Positions 36,535-45,635 of a DNA stretch of 64,000 nt are shown piece by piece. The position numbers and the translations under genes are program-made. The notes under the pieces are model-generated. The model was not told the origin of the DNA. It did no database searches and saw only the letters and a program-made list of their open reading frames with translations. This stretch comes from Linnemannia hyalina (taxonomy: Eukaryota; Mortierellomycota; Mortierellomycetes; Mortierellales; Mortierellaceae): contig JAHRHY010000002.1 in NCBI GenBank assembly GCA_019671135.1, positions 2,294,001 through 2,358,000 on the forward strand. Reading direction: 5' to 3'. Every line of letters begins with the position of its first letter. The first letter of the stretch is position 1.

Positions 36535-37002
36535 CGCAATACTGCAAGCGTCTTTCACTGCGAAGAAGGCCAAGTAGCCATGGAAGACGTGAGTGAGTGG
36601 TCTTTTTGGGTACCAGTGTAGGAAGAATACTCCTTTCCCTCTCCTCTCTTTTATTCTCATTCGTCTTTCCCGCCTTTATTTCTTTCTCCCTCCTTTAAAT
36701 TATCATTCCTTTGCTTTCCTTCTTGTGGCTGATGAATAACATCTTTTCCGAAATGAAATACATACAAATCCTGTCCTTATTCATAACGCGTCCTCGCCAA
36801 TATCAAAGACTTGACTCTACGACGGTTGCATTCGGTAGACACAAGAAAAAAAGAATGATGCGTGGTATCCTGGCGTGCTTGATATCCTGGCGTGCGTGAT
36901 GCATGTGGTGTGACAAGTGGTGGATGCTGCGACAAAAGAACTCGTCTGTTTGTACACCCTACTCCATAAAAAATTTAGCGCCACCAATCTCCTCGCCTCT
37001 CG
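36397..37002 (+). repeat. 606-bp segmental duplication, copy 1
   Basis: This is paired with 44799..45404 at an offset of 8,402. By eye there are three differences (36408, 36447, 36475), all within the first 80 bp; the remaining 527 bp look identical, including the non-coding flank. The left edge falls on AAGCGCGACCT, which encodes the KRDL boundary. Confidence 0.9.
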
Positions 37003-37412
37003 GTGGACTCTTCAAATCATACATCAATTGTCAAGAGAGGCAATGCAACTACGGAAGAGGACATGAACGAAGAGGGTGAGATCCTAAACAATCATTCAAT
37101 TAGCAGCATGGACTTGTCACCTTCTTTATATCTTTATTTTCGCCTCTTCTTCAATTTTTTTTAATTCCTTTTCAATTGTTTGACGATGCTGGAAAGGTGA
37201 CGCGCAAGAGGGAAGTGGGAAAAGAGAAGGCTGCGAGTGTTGACTAGGGTCCATTCGTGTTGCTATTATACATAGGTAAGTATAATTGTTGCACAAACAT
37301 ATATAAGACATCCAAGATTTTACAGACACCCACCTTCCACAACCAACACGCACGGATTAAGCACACACAAAATCACCTCACCTTTCTCCTTCCCAAACAC
37401 GCTCTCTTTTCG
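36535..37412. other. 3' flank of gene B and promoter of gene C
   Basis: No gene. The first 468 bp belong to the segmental duplication. A short frame at 36711..36899 is repeated exactly at 45113..45301 only because the flank is duplicated. Confidence 0.6.
37300..37307 (+). promoter_or_regulatory. TATA box of gene C
   Basis: TATATAAG lies about 110 bp before the ATG at 37413. Confidence 0.5.
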
Positions 37413-37793
37413 ATGGAGATCAGCATCGTCCCTCGTCTGTTCTGGTCTCCTCTCGCGGTCCTCTTGGCTATGGTTGGCACCACCTTTTACATTCTGGGCT
37501 CCGCTGCTCCGGTCCCAACTCGTCACGTCGGACCCATTGCTAGTACCCGCACAACCTTCTTTCCAATTCCTATCAACGTCCGCCATCCAGTTGTCACCCC
37601 TGTCATTTACGAGCGCGACTTTCTCACTGCTATCGCTCTTAAAGAACCCGAGTCCGAGTCTGTGAACGGTATTGAGTTGTCCAAGCGCAGAGCGATGGTC
37701 TATGGGAAGCTTGAATTTGTCGGCCATCCAAAATATTATACGCATGACCTTCCTCCCATTGCCTCGCCTGACGATGAGAACCCCCAGCATTAA
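37413..37793 (+). CDS. Secreted Kex2-type repeat precursor, gene C, apparently truncated (126 aa)
   Basis: I chose the ATG at 37413, not the longer frame, because it opens a signal peptide ending GSAAPV. The pro-region has HPVVTPVIYERD, matching gene A. One module is LSKRR followed by AMVYGKLEFVGHPKYY, then HDLPP. The frame ends at TAA (37791-37793) after ENPQH. Directly in frame after that stop the DNA reads SGEINVELSKRPFGRSLGSF before a second stop near 37876, a further spacer-plus-KR module. So this copy looks truncated by a nonsense change, or uses readthrough. No downstream KR closes the visible core. Confidence 0.72.
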   Translation: MEISIVPRLFWSPLAVLLAMVGTTFYILGSAAPVPTRHVGPIASTRTTFFPIPINVRHPVVTPVIYERDFLTAIALKEPESESVNGIELSKRRAMVYGKLEFVGHPKYYTHDLPPIASPDDENPQH

Positions 37794-39668
37794 TCCGGTG
37801 AGATTAATGTCGAGTTATCCAAGCGCCCGTTCGGTCGGTCTTTGGGTTCATTTTTTTTGCGTCAAAATAGAAGTAGATAGCTAAGCCCTCTCCCAATCCA
37901 CACATTTTGTTTTCCCTTCTACGCCCTTTGGATCTAAGACAGCGTGCAAGCATCCATATCTCGCAAATAAAATCCCGACGATGTTTTCTACACTCAATGC
38001 CACAGTCCTTCGAGCTCACATCTAGACAAATAAATCAGTACGGTAAGCCCAATTCGCCAGCGTGCGAATGTAACATGTACATGACCATATAAAACACACA
38101 CACAAGTGTCAGAACTTATCTCCTACACCCTTATTTTGTATCTCTGTATCAACCACTTGTTGCCTATTATCCGTTTAATGTCATGTTTTCTATCCATCGG
38201 CAATGATATCGCGATCACGTCTCAGTCGATCACAACTTCCCTCTCTTCGTCTTCAACGGCGATGATAAGCACCAATAGCACCGATAGTAGATCCTCTACA
38301 CATCCCTTCCCTTCTCCCTGGTCATGTCAATCACATCCCTTCAGGTTCACAATCGCTACTCATATGTGGTTCGCACACTCCAGTTGCATGGTCTGAACTA
38401 CGACAACCAAGAAATGGAGTTGATGCGAGATCAAACCTAGCCAAAAGAAGACAATAAGTGATCTAAGCCGAGCAGAACGACGCGTTGGGAACTAGCACTT
38501 TTCTGAGTAATAGAAAAACGTGTGGGGGATAGTAAGGACGACACCCTATGCCTTCCTTGAAAAATGGGTCACAAATAAGAGCCAATGTAAACACCTCTCG
38601 TATCATCGTATGATGTAGCTGATCTACGCCTCTTGGATGGGATTTACGCCCACCCTCTTCGATCGTTTCGCCGTTTTTTTTTCTTGCTTTCACTAGACTT
38701 CTGTCTTTGCACCAATGTAGAGACTTGAAAAAGGATATGCATATTGGCAGGCGCCTGATGAAGCTGTGACTTTGAAAGGCATTATGCATGGAGGTAGCGA
38801 GGGCTTGTCAGCATGAGGGTGTACCTGTTGCTATCTCTTAGCAGCATTAGGCTGCTAATTCACGCCGCACTTAATCACGACTTCTCAAGACAAGCATGTC
38901 CTTCGATGTGTGCTTTCTCCGTTAAGTTCTAATGCTCGTGCATTGATCGCTCGTCCAAACCGGAATTTTTTTTAGGCGCCACCAGCCTTCTCTTTTGATC
39001 AGGCTCGGAACCGAAGCATCGTCCTTCTATAGTGCAGCAGCGCCTCTTTTCATCAATTGAGAAAATGGATGAACGTAACGTTCTTGCTTGTCTAGTACTG
39101 TCAGAAGTGAGGTCGACAAAAGAATAAGGGGCGAGGCATTAACCTTAATACCATGGCACCCATTACCCCGCCACTTGCCTATTGTCTTCAACCGCGGTCT
39201 GGCTCGCCTCTTTGCAATTATTTTTTTCCCCTTGTGAGCCCTACTCAGTGCTTTTGTTTTCTTCAATGCAGCCCAAACATGGTTCCACATCACGGAAAGG
39301 GAGTGGTAGAAGGAGGCCCTTTGCTTATTTTCCTCTGTTTTTTTTGCATCTCATTCCGTGCCTCCATCGTACGCCATGCATTGCATGATCGTTCTAGTTC
39401 TGTTGCATCTCTAGCATGATGCTGCCATTGCCTTGTCAATGGCAGATCAACTTGCCCGCCTCATTTCTCATGATATAAAAGGCCTCTACCATGCACTTTC
39501 ATTTTACTCTTCATCAAATCACAGATCAACGTCCTCTTCCTATCCCTCACACCCTCACACCGGGTAGCTCCCACATACACACCAGCAACATTTATCCCTA
39601 AAAAATCTCGTCACAACCCATCCCTCTCTCCACTCACACTCATACCTTTTTTACGGTACACCTTTGCA
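37794..39668. other. Intergenic between genes C and D
   Basis: The first 80 bp hold the stop-separated module of gene C. Otherwise no gene is supported. CTATTGT occurs at 39179-39185 and the gene D TATA box at 39474. Confidence 0.5.
39474..39480 (+). promoter_or_regulatory. TATA box of gene D
   Basis: TATAAAA lies about 195 bp before the start at 39669. Confidence 0.5.
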
Positions 39669-40046
39669 ATGAAGTTCAACAACATCGTCTATCTGCCTTG
39701 CGCCATTCTCTTGGCCTTGCTGTTTGCATCTGGTCTGGCCACTGCTGCTCCAGTTCCTTATCACCTTGCCGGATCCATTGCCACCACCCATGCCATCCAC
39801 ATCACCGGCACCAACCAAGCCAACCTTCCGGTCCTCACCCCTGTCTTTTACAAGCGAGTAGTTAGAGGTGGACGACGACCCTTCGATGATATGAAGCGCG
39901 ACCTTTCCTCCACCACCACCCTTGAGGAGGAGGTTTCCGAGCCCGAGTTCGAGAACATTGTCGATCTGTACAAGCGAGTAGCAGGAGGTGGACGACGACC
40001 CTTTGATGATAAGAAGCGTGACCTTACCAGCACCGCCGCACATTGA
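39669..40046 (+). CDS. Secreted Kex2-processed repeat precursor with GGRRPFDD cores, gene D (125 aa)
   Basis: Intronless. The signal peptide ends ATAAPV. The pro-region motif LPVLTPVFYKR aligns with HPVVTQVIHRR of gene A and HPVVTPVIYER of gene C, but here it directly forms the first KR site. Two repeats follow: YKR, VVRGGRRPFDDM, KRDLSS and YKR, VAGGGRRPFDDK, KRDLTS. Each core is 12 residues, flanked by KR on both sides, with an acidic spacer between. The core differs entirely from the RM...V.P cores of genes A, B and F, although leader and spacer are homologous. An internal RR could also be cut. Confidence 0.8.
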   Translation: MKFNNIVYLPCAILLALLFASGLATAAPVPYHLAGSIATTHAIHITGTNQANLPVLTPVFYKRVVRGGRRPFDDMKRDLSSTTTLEEEVSEPEFENIVDLYKRVAGGGRRPFDDKKRDLTSTAAH

Positions 40047-41011
40047 GGAGAGGGGGTTCCTCCGATGAGGTAGTCCTGATGTCAAGGCGCCTTCGAGCTG
40101 GTCTCGAGTCCTTTATCGAGTATAATAATTTCTCTTCGTGAAGATCTTATTCCCTCCTTTCTCGTTCTCCTCATCCTCCCCCTTCTCCTCTTGTTCTCTT
40201 TTACGACCCCACAGCCCTATGATTACCATGGACTATAATTTAATAATGAGGTGCCTTTAATTAAAGCGACACATATGAAAAGCGTCTTTGAAGTGTCCTC
40301 GGTTGTCCTTCGAGCTGAAAAAGAGCGTGAATTGAAGTAGGAGTAAGGATGCTTAACTTCCATTCGTGACACCCTAGCTGGGCCTAAGATAGCCTGTTGT
40401 TTTCATCGAGAACAAATGCCAGGTGATCAAGATAAACATAGCGATCAGCTGTCCATCTTAATTGTTCTTTAAGTCGTTATCTTTCCATGTTCTTGTTTCC
40501 TTGAGTGCGGTGACCAGTACACCATTCTGTCCTTAAACCCGCGCCACCAACTTTGCGCCACCCAATCACCTCTCACCCTAATGGCTTTTTTTCACACCTA
40601 CTTACGTCTGTGTACTCTTGGTGAGAACGGGCGATAACGTATTGAGAAATATAATGCTCACGATGAATTGTTTGCTATGTTAGCAAAAAAGCGGGAGGAA
40701 GGAGAATGAATAATTTGCCATGGTCCGTTGAGCGGTCTTTTTTGACGGAATGGTTTGATCTCGAATGTTGGGGAGTCCATTCCTCTCTGCTTCAATATTG
40801 GAATAAAATAAAAAGGGTCAGCTGTCCCGGATTCCTTTTTGTTTATTTCTCTGGCATCGTTCTTCTCGCCTGCACTCTTTCTTCCTTTCCTCTTTTTCGC
40901 TATCCTTTATCCAGCCTCCTCTTCTTCCTTCATCCCGCAACGCAGCCGCTCACCTTTTCATCATCTCCCACTACCAAAAAATAACACACACCTACACACA
41001 AACGCGCAAAA
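40047..41011. other. Intergenic between genes D and E
   Basis: No gene supported; the 92-residue frame at 40706 overlaps the promoter of gene E and has no domain. No canonical TATA box; AT-rich runs near 40801-40814 could serve. Confidence 0.5.
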
Positions 41012-41341
41012 ATGAGAATCTCGATCTTCCTGTCAATCTCACTCTCCTTGGCTCTTAGCCTCGCCTTCACCTCCCAAACAACTGCAGCACCCGTTCAAGC
41101 ACTCGATATCGAACAAATACAGCAGCGACACGGTCACGACAACACTGCTGACGTCAACACCAAAGAGGGAGTTGCAGCGGCAGCAACAGCACCGCCGAAA
41201 ACAGTTATCCTCCTTCCTTGTCCAAAAAACTGGAACCCTCGCCTTGGACATGGCCCTGTCTGTACCAAGACTGCGGGGACAGCGCGGGAAGTTGAGAAGG
41301 AGGAGAAGCCTCAGCTTTTAGACTTTGGGCTCGGTCCTTGA
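41012..41341 (+). CDS. Small secreted protein, gene E (109 aa)
   Basis: The signal peptide ends TTAAPV, the same cleavage context as in genes A-D and F. The mature part is about 80 residues with two cysteines in LLPCPKNWNPRLGHGPVCTK, which could form one disulphide. There is no KR-core-KR module, so it is either a distant member of the cluster or an unrelated secreted protein. Function unknown. Confidence 0.65.
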   Translation: MRISIFLSISLSLALSLAFTSQTTAAPVQALDIEQIQQRHGHDNTADVNTKEGVAAAATAPPKTVILLPCPKNWNPRLGHGPVCTKTAGTAREVEKEEKPQLLDFGLGP

Positions 41342-43805
41342 ATGACTTTTGAGGTGTGCGAGTTCACATGTAGAATTTAGCATTATCGAACATTGGCGAG
41401 TACCCGTGTTTTGTCACTCCTTTGACCCCGCCATTTTCCTATCCTCTCCCTTCGTTTTTGTGGTTCCTCGAAAAATAAAACAACGGTGTAATAATCATCA
41501 CGCATGAGGACGGCGTTCATGTTACATTCGTGATCATGTCTTCGTCTATGCTGACTGTGTGATGATAGATTGACCGGGTCCTCCGAGGGCGCCCACTTTA
41601 TCATCCCACTACCTCGAACATGCATCATCCTCTTCATTTAGGGTGACATGGCTCCCATTTGATCATGCAATCATCAACGCTTCAACCCTCGGCCAAAAAC
41701 TAAACAAACACAAGGGAGGTATGCTTAAATCTTCATAATACTTATGCACATAGTGCTCTGCTATTGTTCCGCTTTATGCTTTTGTATAACTATAACGAAT
41801 TTGGAAAAAAAAATGAATAGTACGTTCTATGGGTGAGATGGTGTAACACTACAAAATAACCGAAGGATGAGCAAAAACGAATAAAGGAAAGGAAGGAATG
41901 GGGAAAGACGATAAATAGGAAAAAAGGAGGGGCGGTGGCAAGAACGTGAGTCTCGCTGCGGCTAGCATCATCGGTTTCTGTTTTTGTTTCCCTCTGTGTC
42001 TGTTCTGTTTCCGGCTGACTTTCTTTTGACTTTCTCCCATCATGTGAAATCACAGTTCACAAATGGAACGAAAGATCTTTTGCGAGATGTAGTATCATTC
42101 TTCGTTTGCTCTCCATATTGCCACGTTTCTTCAACTACTAATACATTTGACAACTTGGCTACATATGCTCAAACACCTCTGATCGCCCCTACATTCTCTC
42201 CTTGTGGCTCATACTGTTACTCAGGGGAGAGGGTCGAAGGCCAGAGTTGTAGGACCGCTGTTAAGTCCTCAATTGGTACGGGGGGGAGGGGTTGTAGGTT
42301 GAGGGGGAGTTGATAGTCGGGGATAGTGATAATAGCGTCCTACAGAATCACACGAAACGATACACTGCAGCACGCCAGCGAAACTCTTGTCAATACTGCT
42401 CTCGTCCAAGAAGTGATGTGTAAAGGACAAAGAGCAGACAAGAGGGCTCGGCGCACTACTATACTATGTCTACTAAAGAATATGACTGCTAACCTAAGGC
42501 ATCGCCGTCACTGCCTAGCCACCACATCTTTTTGCAACAATACCTTCAAAGTCTCATGTTTTCAATAGTTCATGCCTCCTTCACTTCCAGTTGTTCCATA
42601 TGTGCCTATTGTTCTTGAATTCAGAGCCTCCTATGACTCAACCTCCCTTCTTTCCTTGGCCATGCCCCTGCCGTTTTAAGTATATGAGCCCCATCACTCC
42701 AGAACTCGAGCGTGCAGTGTAAGCTATGGCATTTTGCTCGTAATAAAAGTTAAAACAAAATGCAAACCTGCTTCTTCCCCTCTTTTCCACGCTAACTATC
42801 TTTCCGTGACTTTGGGTGTTCCCAGTTTGCGGAAGGTCATCAAGGTCGCGTATGCCTTGCAAGATGTGGGAAAAGAAATTGTACTGCTCAACAAGGGGGC
42901 ATTACCCCTTTTCGGCTGATGAATAGTGTATATTGGTGCATCATGGTGTAGAGAGAATCCTTCTCCTTTCTATTTTTTTCTATTTCTTACTCTCGTGCAG
43001 GGAAAAAAGAGGTGATATCGTGCAACATGCGTCGTCCCTATCTAGAAGATACACATCTGAGTTCTTTTTCTGAGCGGTGCTGTTTTAGCCACTCTTCTCT
43101 CCTGTCCCTCATCTCATAACTATTACCTTGCTTGACCCATACGACTTCCTATTGTGTTTTTCACAATTAATAGCCTCCCCATGGTATAATAGTTGACAAT
43201 GGAAACAGGGAGAAATGGAAACAACAAAAGAAGGAATGAGAGGAAGAATAGAAATTAAAGTAATAAAAGAGGTTGTTGAAAAAACAATTATTCCTGCTGC
43301 CACCAACAATACAAACCCATGACGTTGCAATTGTTTCTATATGTTTTCTCTTGTAAGTCGTGTTCATGACGTCTACGATACAATAGCTTCTGGTGGTTAC
43401 TGACTACCTCTATTTTCTTGCTCGGTTGCGCCACTTCTTACTACCTTACTGCATGAACACAGCTCTACAACAAGAAAAATTAAGGTTGTCGCTTCTGCCC
43501 AGTTATTTTTGCACACAGCCCCTCCCCCCCTAATGTTCTCAAACGGTCTCTTGGCGCGTCAATTGTTCACACCACCTTTTTCTCTCCAATCGCTTAGATA
43601 TAACCATTTTTCACATCTTGCCACCTGGAAGTCGGTCTATCACTTGTTCTTTTCACAAAAGAGAAGAGAATTGAAAAGAGGATAGAAATACATGGAGGAG
43701 GAAGGGATACAATAACAATGGGGGCTAGAAAAAATTTATGCATTTAGTCGTTCTCATGATTGCCCCCTGTGCTCTTGTATGCTCATTTTTGCACTGCGCT
43801 TCAAC

Positions 43806-43818
43806 TATTGTTTTCTAC
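43806..43818 (+). promoter_or_regulatory. 13-bp element TATTGTTTTCTAC upstream of gene F
   Basis: Identical to the copy at 35859-35871 upstream of gene B, and lying 36 bp before the TATA box of gene F. Confidence 0.5.
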
Positions 43819-43841
43819 ACGGCACAGGTAACTCGCCTTGG

Positions 43842-43850
43842 TATATAAAA
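43842..43850 (+). promoter_or_regulatory. TATA box of gene F
   Basis: TATATAAAA lies about 140 bp before the ATG at 43986. Confidence 0.6.
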
Positions 43851-43985
43851 GAACACACTGTGCCTTCCTATCGCCCTTCTTCTATTCCTCATCAACTCAC
43901 TCGTCAATTCTTTATTGCGATCCACAACAGTACAAAACGCACCCGCCACTTTTACACTTGCGATAAAAAACACAACACAGACGCC

Positions 43986-44936
43986 ATGAAATTTGACAAG
44001 GTGCCTTCCCTGTCGTGGTTAGTCTTCGTCGCGGTCCTACTGGTATCTCTCGGTACCGCCTCCGACGACATGGTATCCGCTGCCCCTGTCCCAGCCTCAG
44101 CCGATGACCAACCCTCAATCCGAGTCAGAGGTCAATATCCTATTAGCCTCCCCAAAGGTCAACCTCCAACTCAAGGCTTCCCCAAGAGTCAATACTCCAA
44201 TGGCTCCTTCAAAAAGGCTGCTCCCACAGGCCACTTCAAGAGGGGTTTTCCCACAAACACCGAGACTTTCCGCATCGCAGTCCCCATCGAGGGTCCTTTC
44301 CGTTTCAATCCCTCAGTGATCGGCCTCCCAGTAGAAGCTCCCCTCATTTTCAAGCGCCAAGATGGCGATATCTTCAAGGCGGTGCCAGAGAGCCATCCCA
44401 TTGATCCCAATGAAGAGGGCGATGAGAGAGACAAGGTCCCACTCTCCAAACGCCGAATGATCAACGATAGCTCCATCCGATGGATCAACCCTGCAAACTT
44501 TAAGCGGCGCGATCTCCTCTCTTCGGCCGCCACTACGTCTGAGGAGGAACCCGAGTCCGAGTCCGAGCCCGAGTCCGAGTCCGAGTCTGTGGATGATGTT
44601 GGTTTGTCCAAGCGCCGAATGCAAATTAATGGAGCGGTTCGATATGTCAACCCTGCCGACGTCAGGAAGCGCGACCTCCCATCTTCCCCCTCCACCACGA
44701 TCACTACTGAGGAGGAGTCCGAGGAAGGTGCTGCCCTGTCCAAGCGCCGAATGGTGAAATCTGGGCAGATCCAAACCGTCCACCCTGACGACTACATGAA
44801 GCGCGACCTATCTTCCACAGCCCCTGAGGAGGAGTCCGAGGAGTACGAAGAGTCCGACGATTATGTTGCTCTGTCCGAGCGCCGTATGATGATCGACAGA
44901 CCCTATGGCTGGACGCTCGAGGCCGAGTATGATTAG
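43986..44936 (+). CDS. Secreted Kex2-processed repeat precursor, gene F, mosaic (316 aa)
   Basis: I chose the ATG at 43986 because it opens a signal peptide ending VSAAPV. The long pro-region has lysine/proline-rich segments and LPVEAPLIFKRQ, related to the leader motif of genes A, C and D. Four modules follow: RMINDSSIRWINPANF, RMQINGAVRYVNPADVR, RMVKSGQIQTVHPDDYM and a terminal RMMIDRPYGWTLEAEYD. The first three are preceded by LSKR and followed by KR; the fourth is preceded by LSERR, so its KR is lost. Module 3 (44707..44809) matches gene A 33797..33899 with four differences in 103 bp. The tail and 3' flank match gene B. Acidic (PESESE)n spacers separate the modules. Confidence 0.82.
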   Translation: MKFDKVPSLSWLVFVAVLLVSLGTASDDMVSAAPVPASADDQPSIRVRGQYPISLPKGQPPTQGFPKSQYSNGSFKKAAPTGHFKRGFPTNTETFRIAVPIEGPFRFNPSVIGLPVEAPLIFKRQDGDIFKAVPESHPIDPNEEGDERDKVPLSKRRMINDSSIRWINPANFKRRDLLSSAATTSEEEPESESEPESESESVDDVGLSKRRMQINGAVRYVNPADVRKRDLPSSPSTTITTEEESEEGAALSKRRMVKSGQIQTVHPDDYMKRDLSSTAPEEESEEYEESDDYVALSERRMMIDRPYGWTLEAEYD

Positions 44937-45404
44937 CGCAATACTGCAAGCGTCTTTCACTGCGAAGAAGGCCAAGTAGCCATGGAAGACGTGAGTGAGT
45001 GGTCTTTTTGGGTACCAGTGTAGGAAGAATACTCCTTTCCCTCTCCTCTCTTTTATTCTCATTCGTCTTTCCCGCCTTTATTTCTTTCTCCCTCCTTTAA
45101 ATTATCATTCCTTTGCTTTCCTTCTTGTGGCTGATGAATAACATCTTTTCCGAAATGAAATACATACAAATCCTGTCCTTATTCATAACGCGTCCTCGCC
45201 AATATCAAAGACTTGACTCTACGACGGTTGCATTCGGTAGACACAAGAAAAAAAGAATGATGCGTGGTATCCTGGCGTGCTTGATATCCTGGCGTGCGTG
45301 ATGCATGTGGTGTGACAAGTGGTGGATGCTGCGACAAAAGAACTCGTCTGTTTGTACACCCTACTCCATAAAAAATTTAGCGCCACCAATCTCCTCGCCT
45401 CTCG
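44799..45404 (+). repeat. 606-bp segmental duplication, copy 2
   Basis: Pairs with 36397..37002. It includes the last 138 nt of gene F and 468 bp of 3' flank. The differences are at 44810, 44849 and 44877; the last changes AAG to GAG and removes the Lys of the Kex2 site. Confidence 0.9.
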
Positions 45405-45635
45405 ATTCCAAGTACAATTAGCGTGATTTCCTCCCACCATTACCGTCACTACCAATACGAGAAGAATGGTTCTGCGCCTTTTTTTTTTTTTTTTTTAGGT
45501 GAGCTGGAACACTCGTTTTCTTTTATATATTTGTGTTATCACTGTGACCCCTGTTCTGTTGATACTGCACAATCGTTTTTTTATTTCTTCGTCAACCACT
45601 TGTCTCAGGACTGGTTAGTGAAGCGATATTTCTTG
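44937..45635. other. Intergenic, duplicated flank then 3' end of the minus gene
   Basis: The first 468 bp are the duplicated flank. A poly-T run at 45480-45496 follows. No gene. Confidence 0.6.

Larger units (their letters stand above)
41342..43985. other. Intergenic between genes E and F
   Basis: About 2.6 kb with only short domain-free ORFs. It holds CTATTGT at 41761, 42606, 43149 and 43805 and the core promoter of gene F. Confidence 0.5.

Noticed and set aside
36711..36899. Identical 62-residue frames here and at 45113..45301
   Set aside because: They are identical only because the 3' flank is duplicated; the distance after the stop codon and the content look like untranslated sequence.
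33313..44936. Interpretation of the cluster as a complete dikaritin-type RiPP gene cluster
   Set aside because: The precursor architecture fits, but no UstYa-like oxidase, tyrosinase or methyltransferase is seen in the window, and the cores are not Tyr-rich. Kept as one of several options only.
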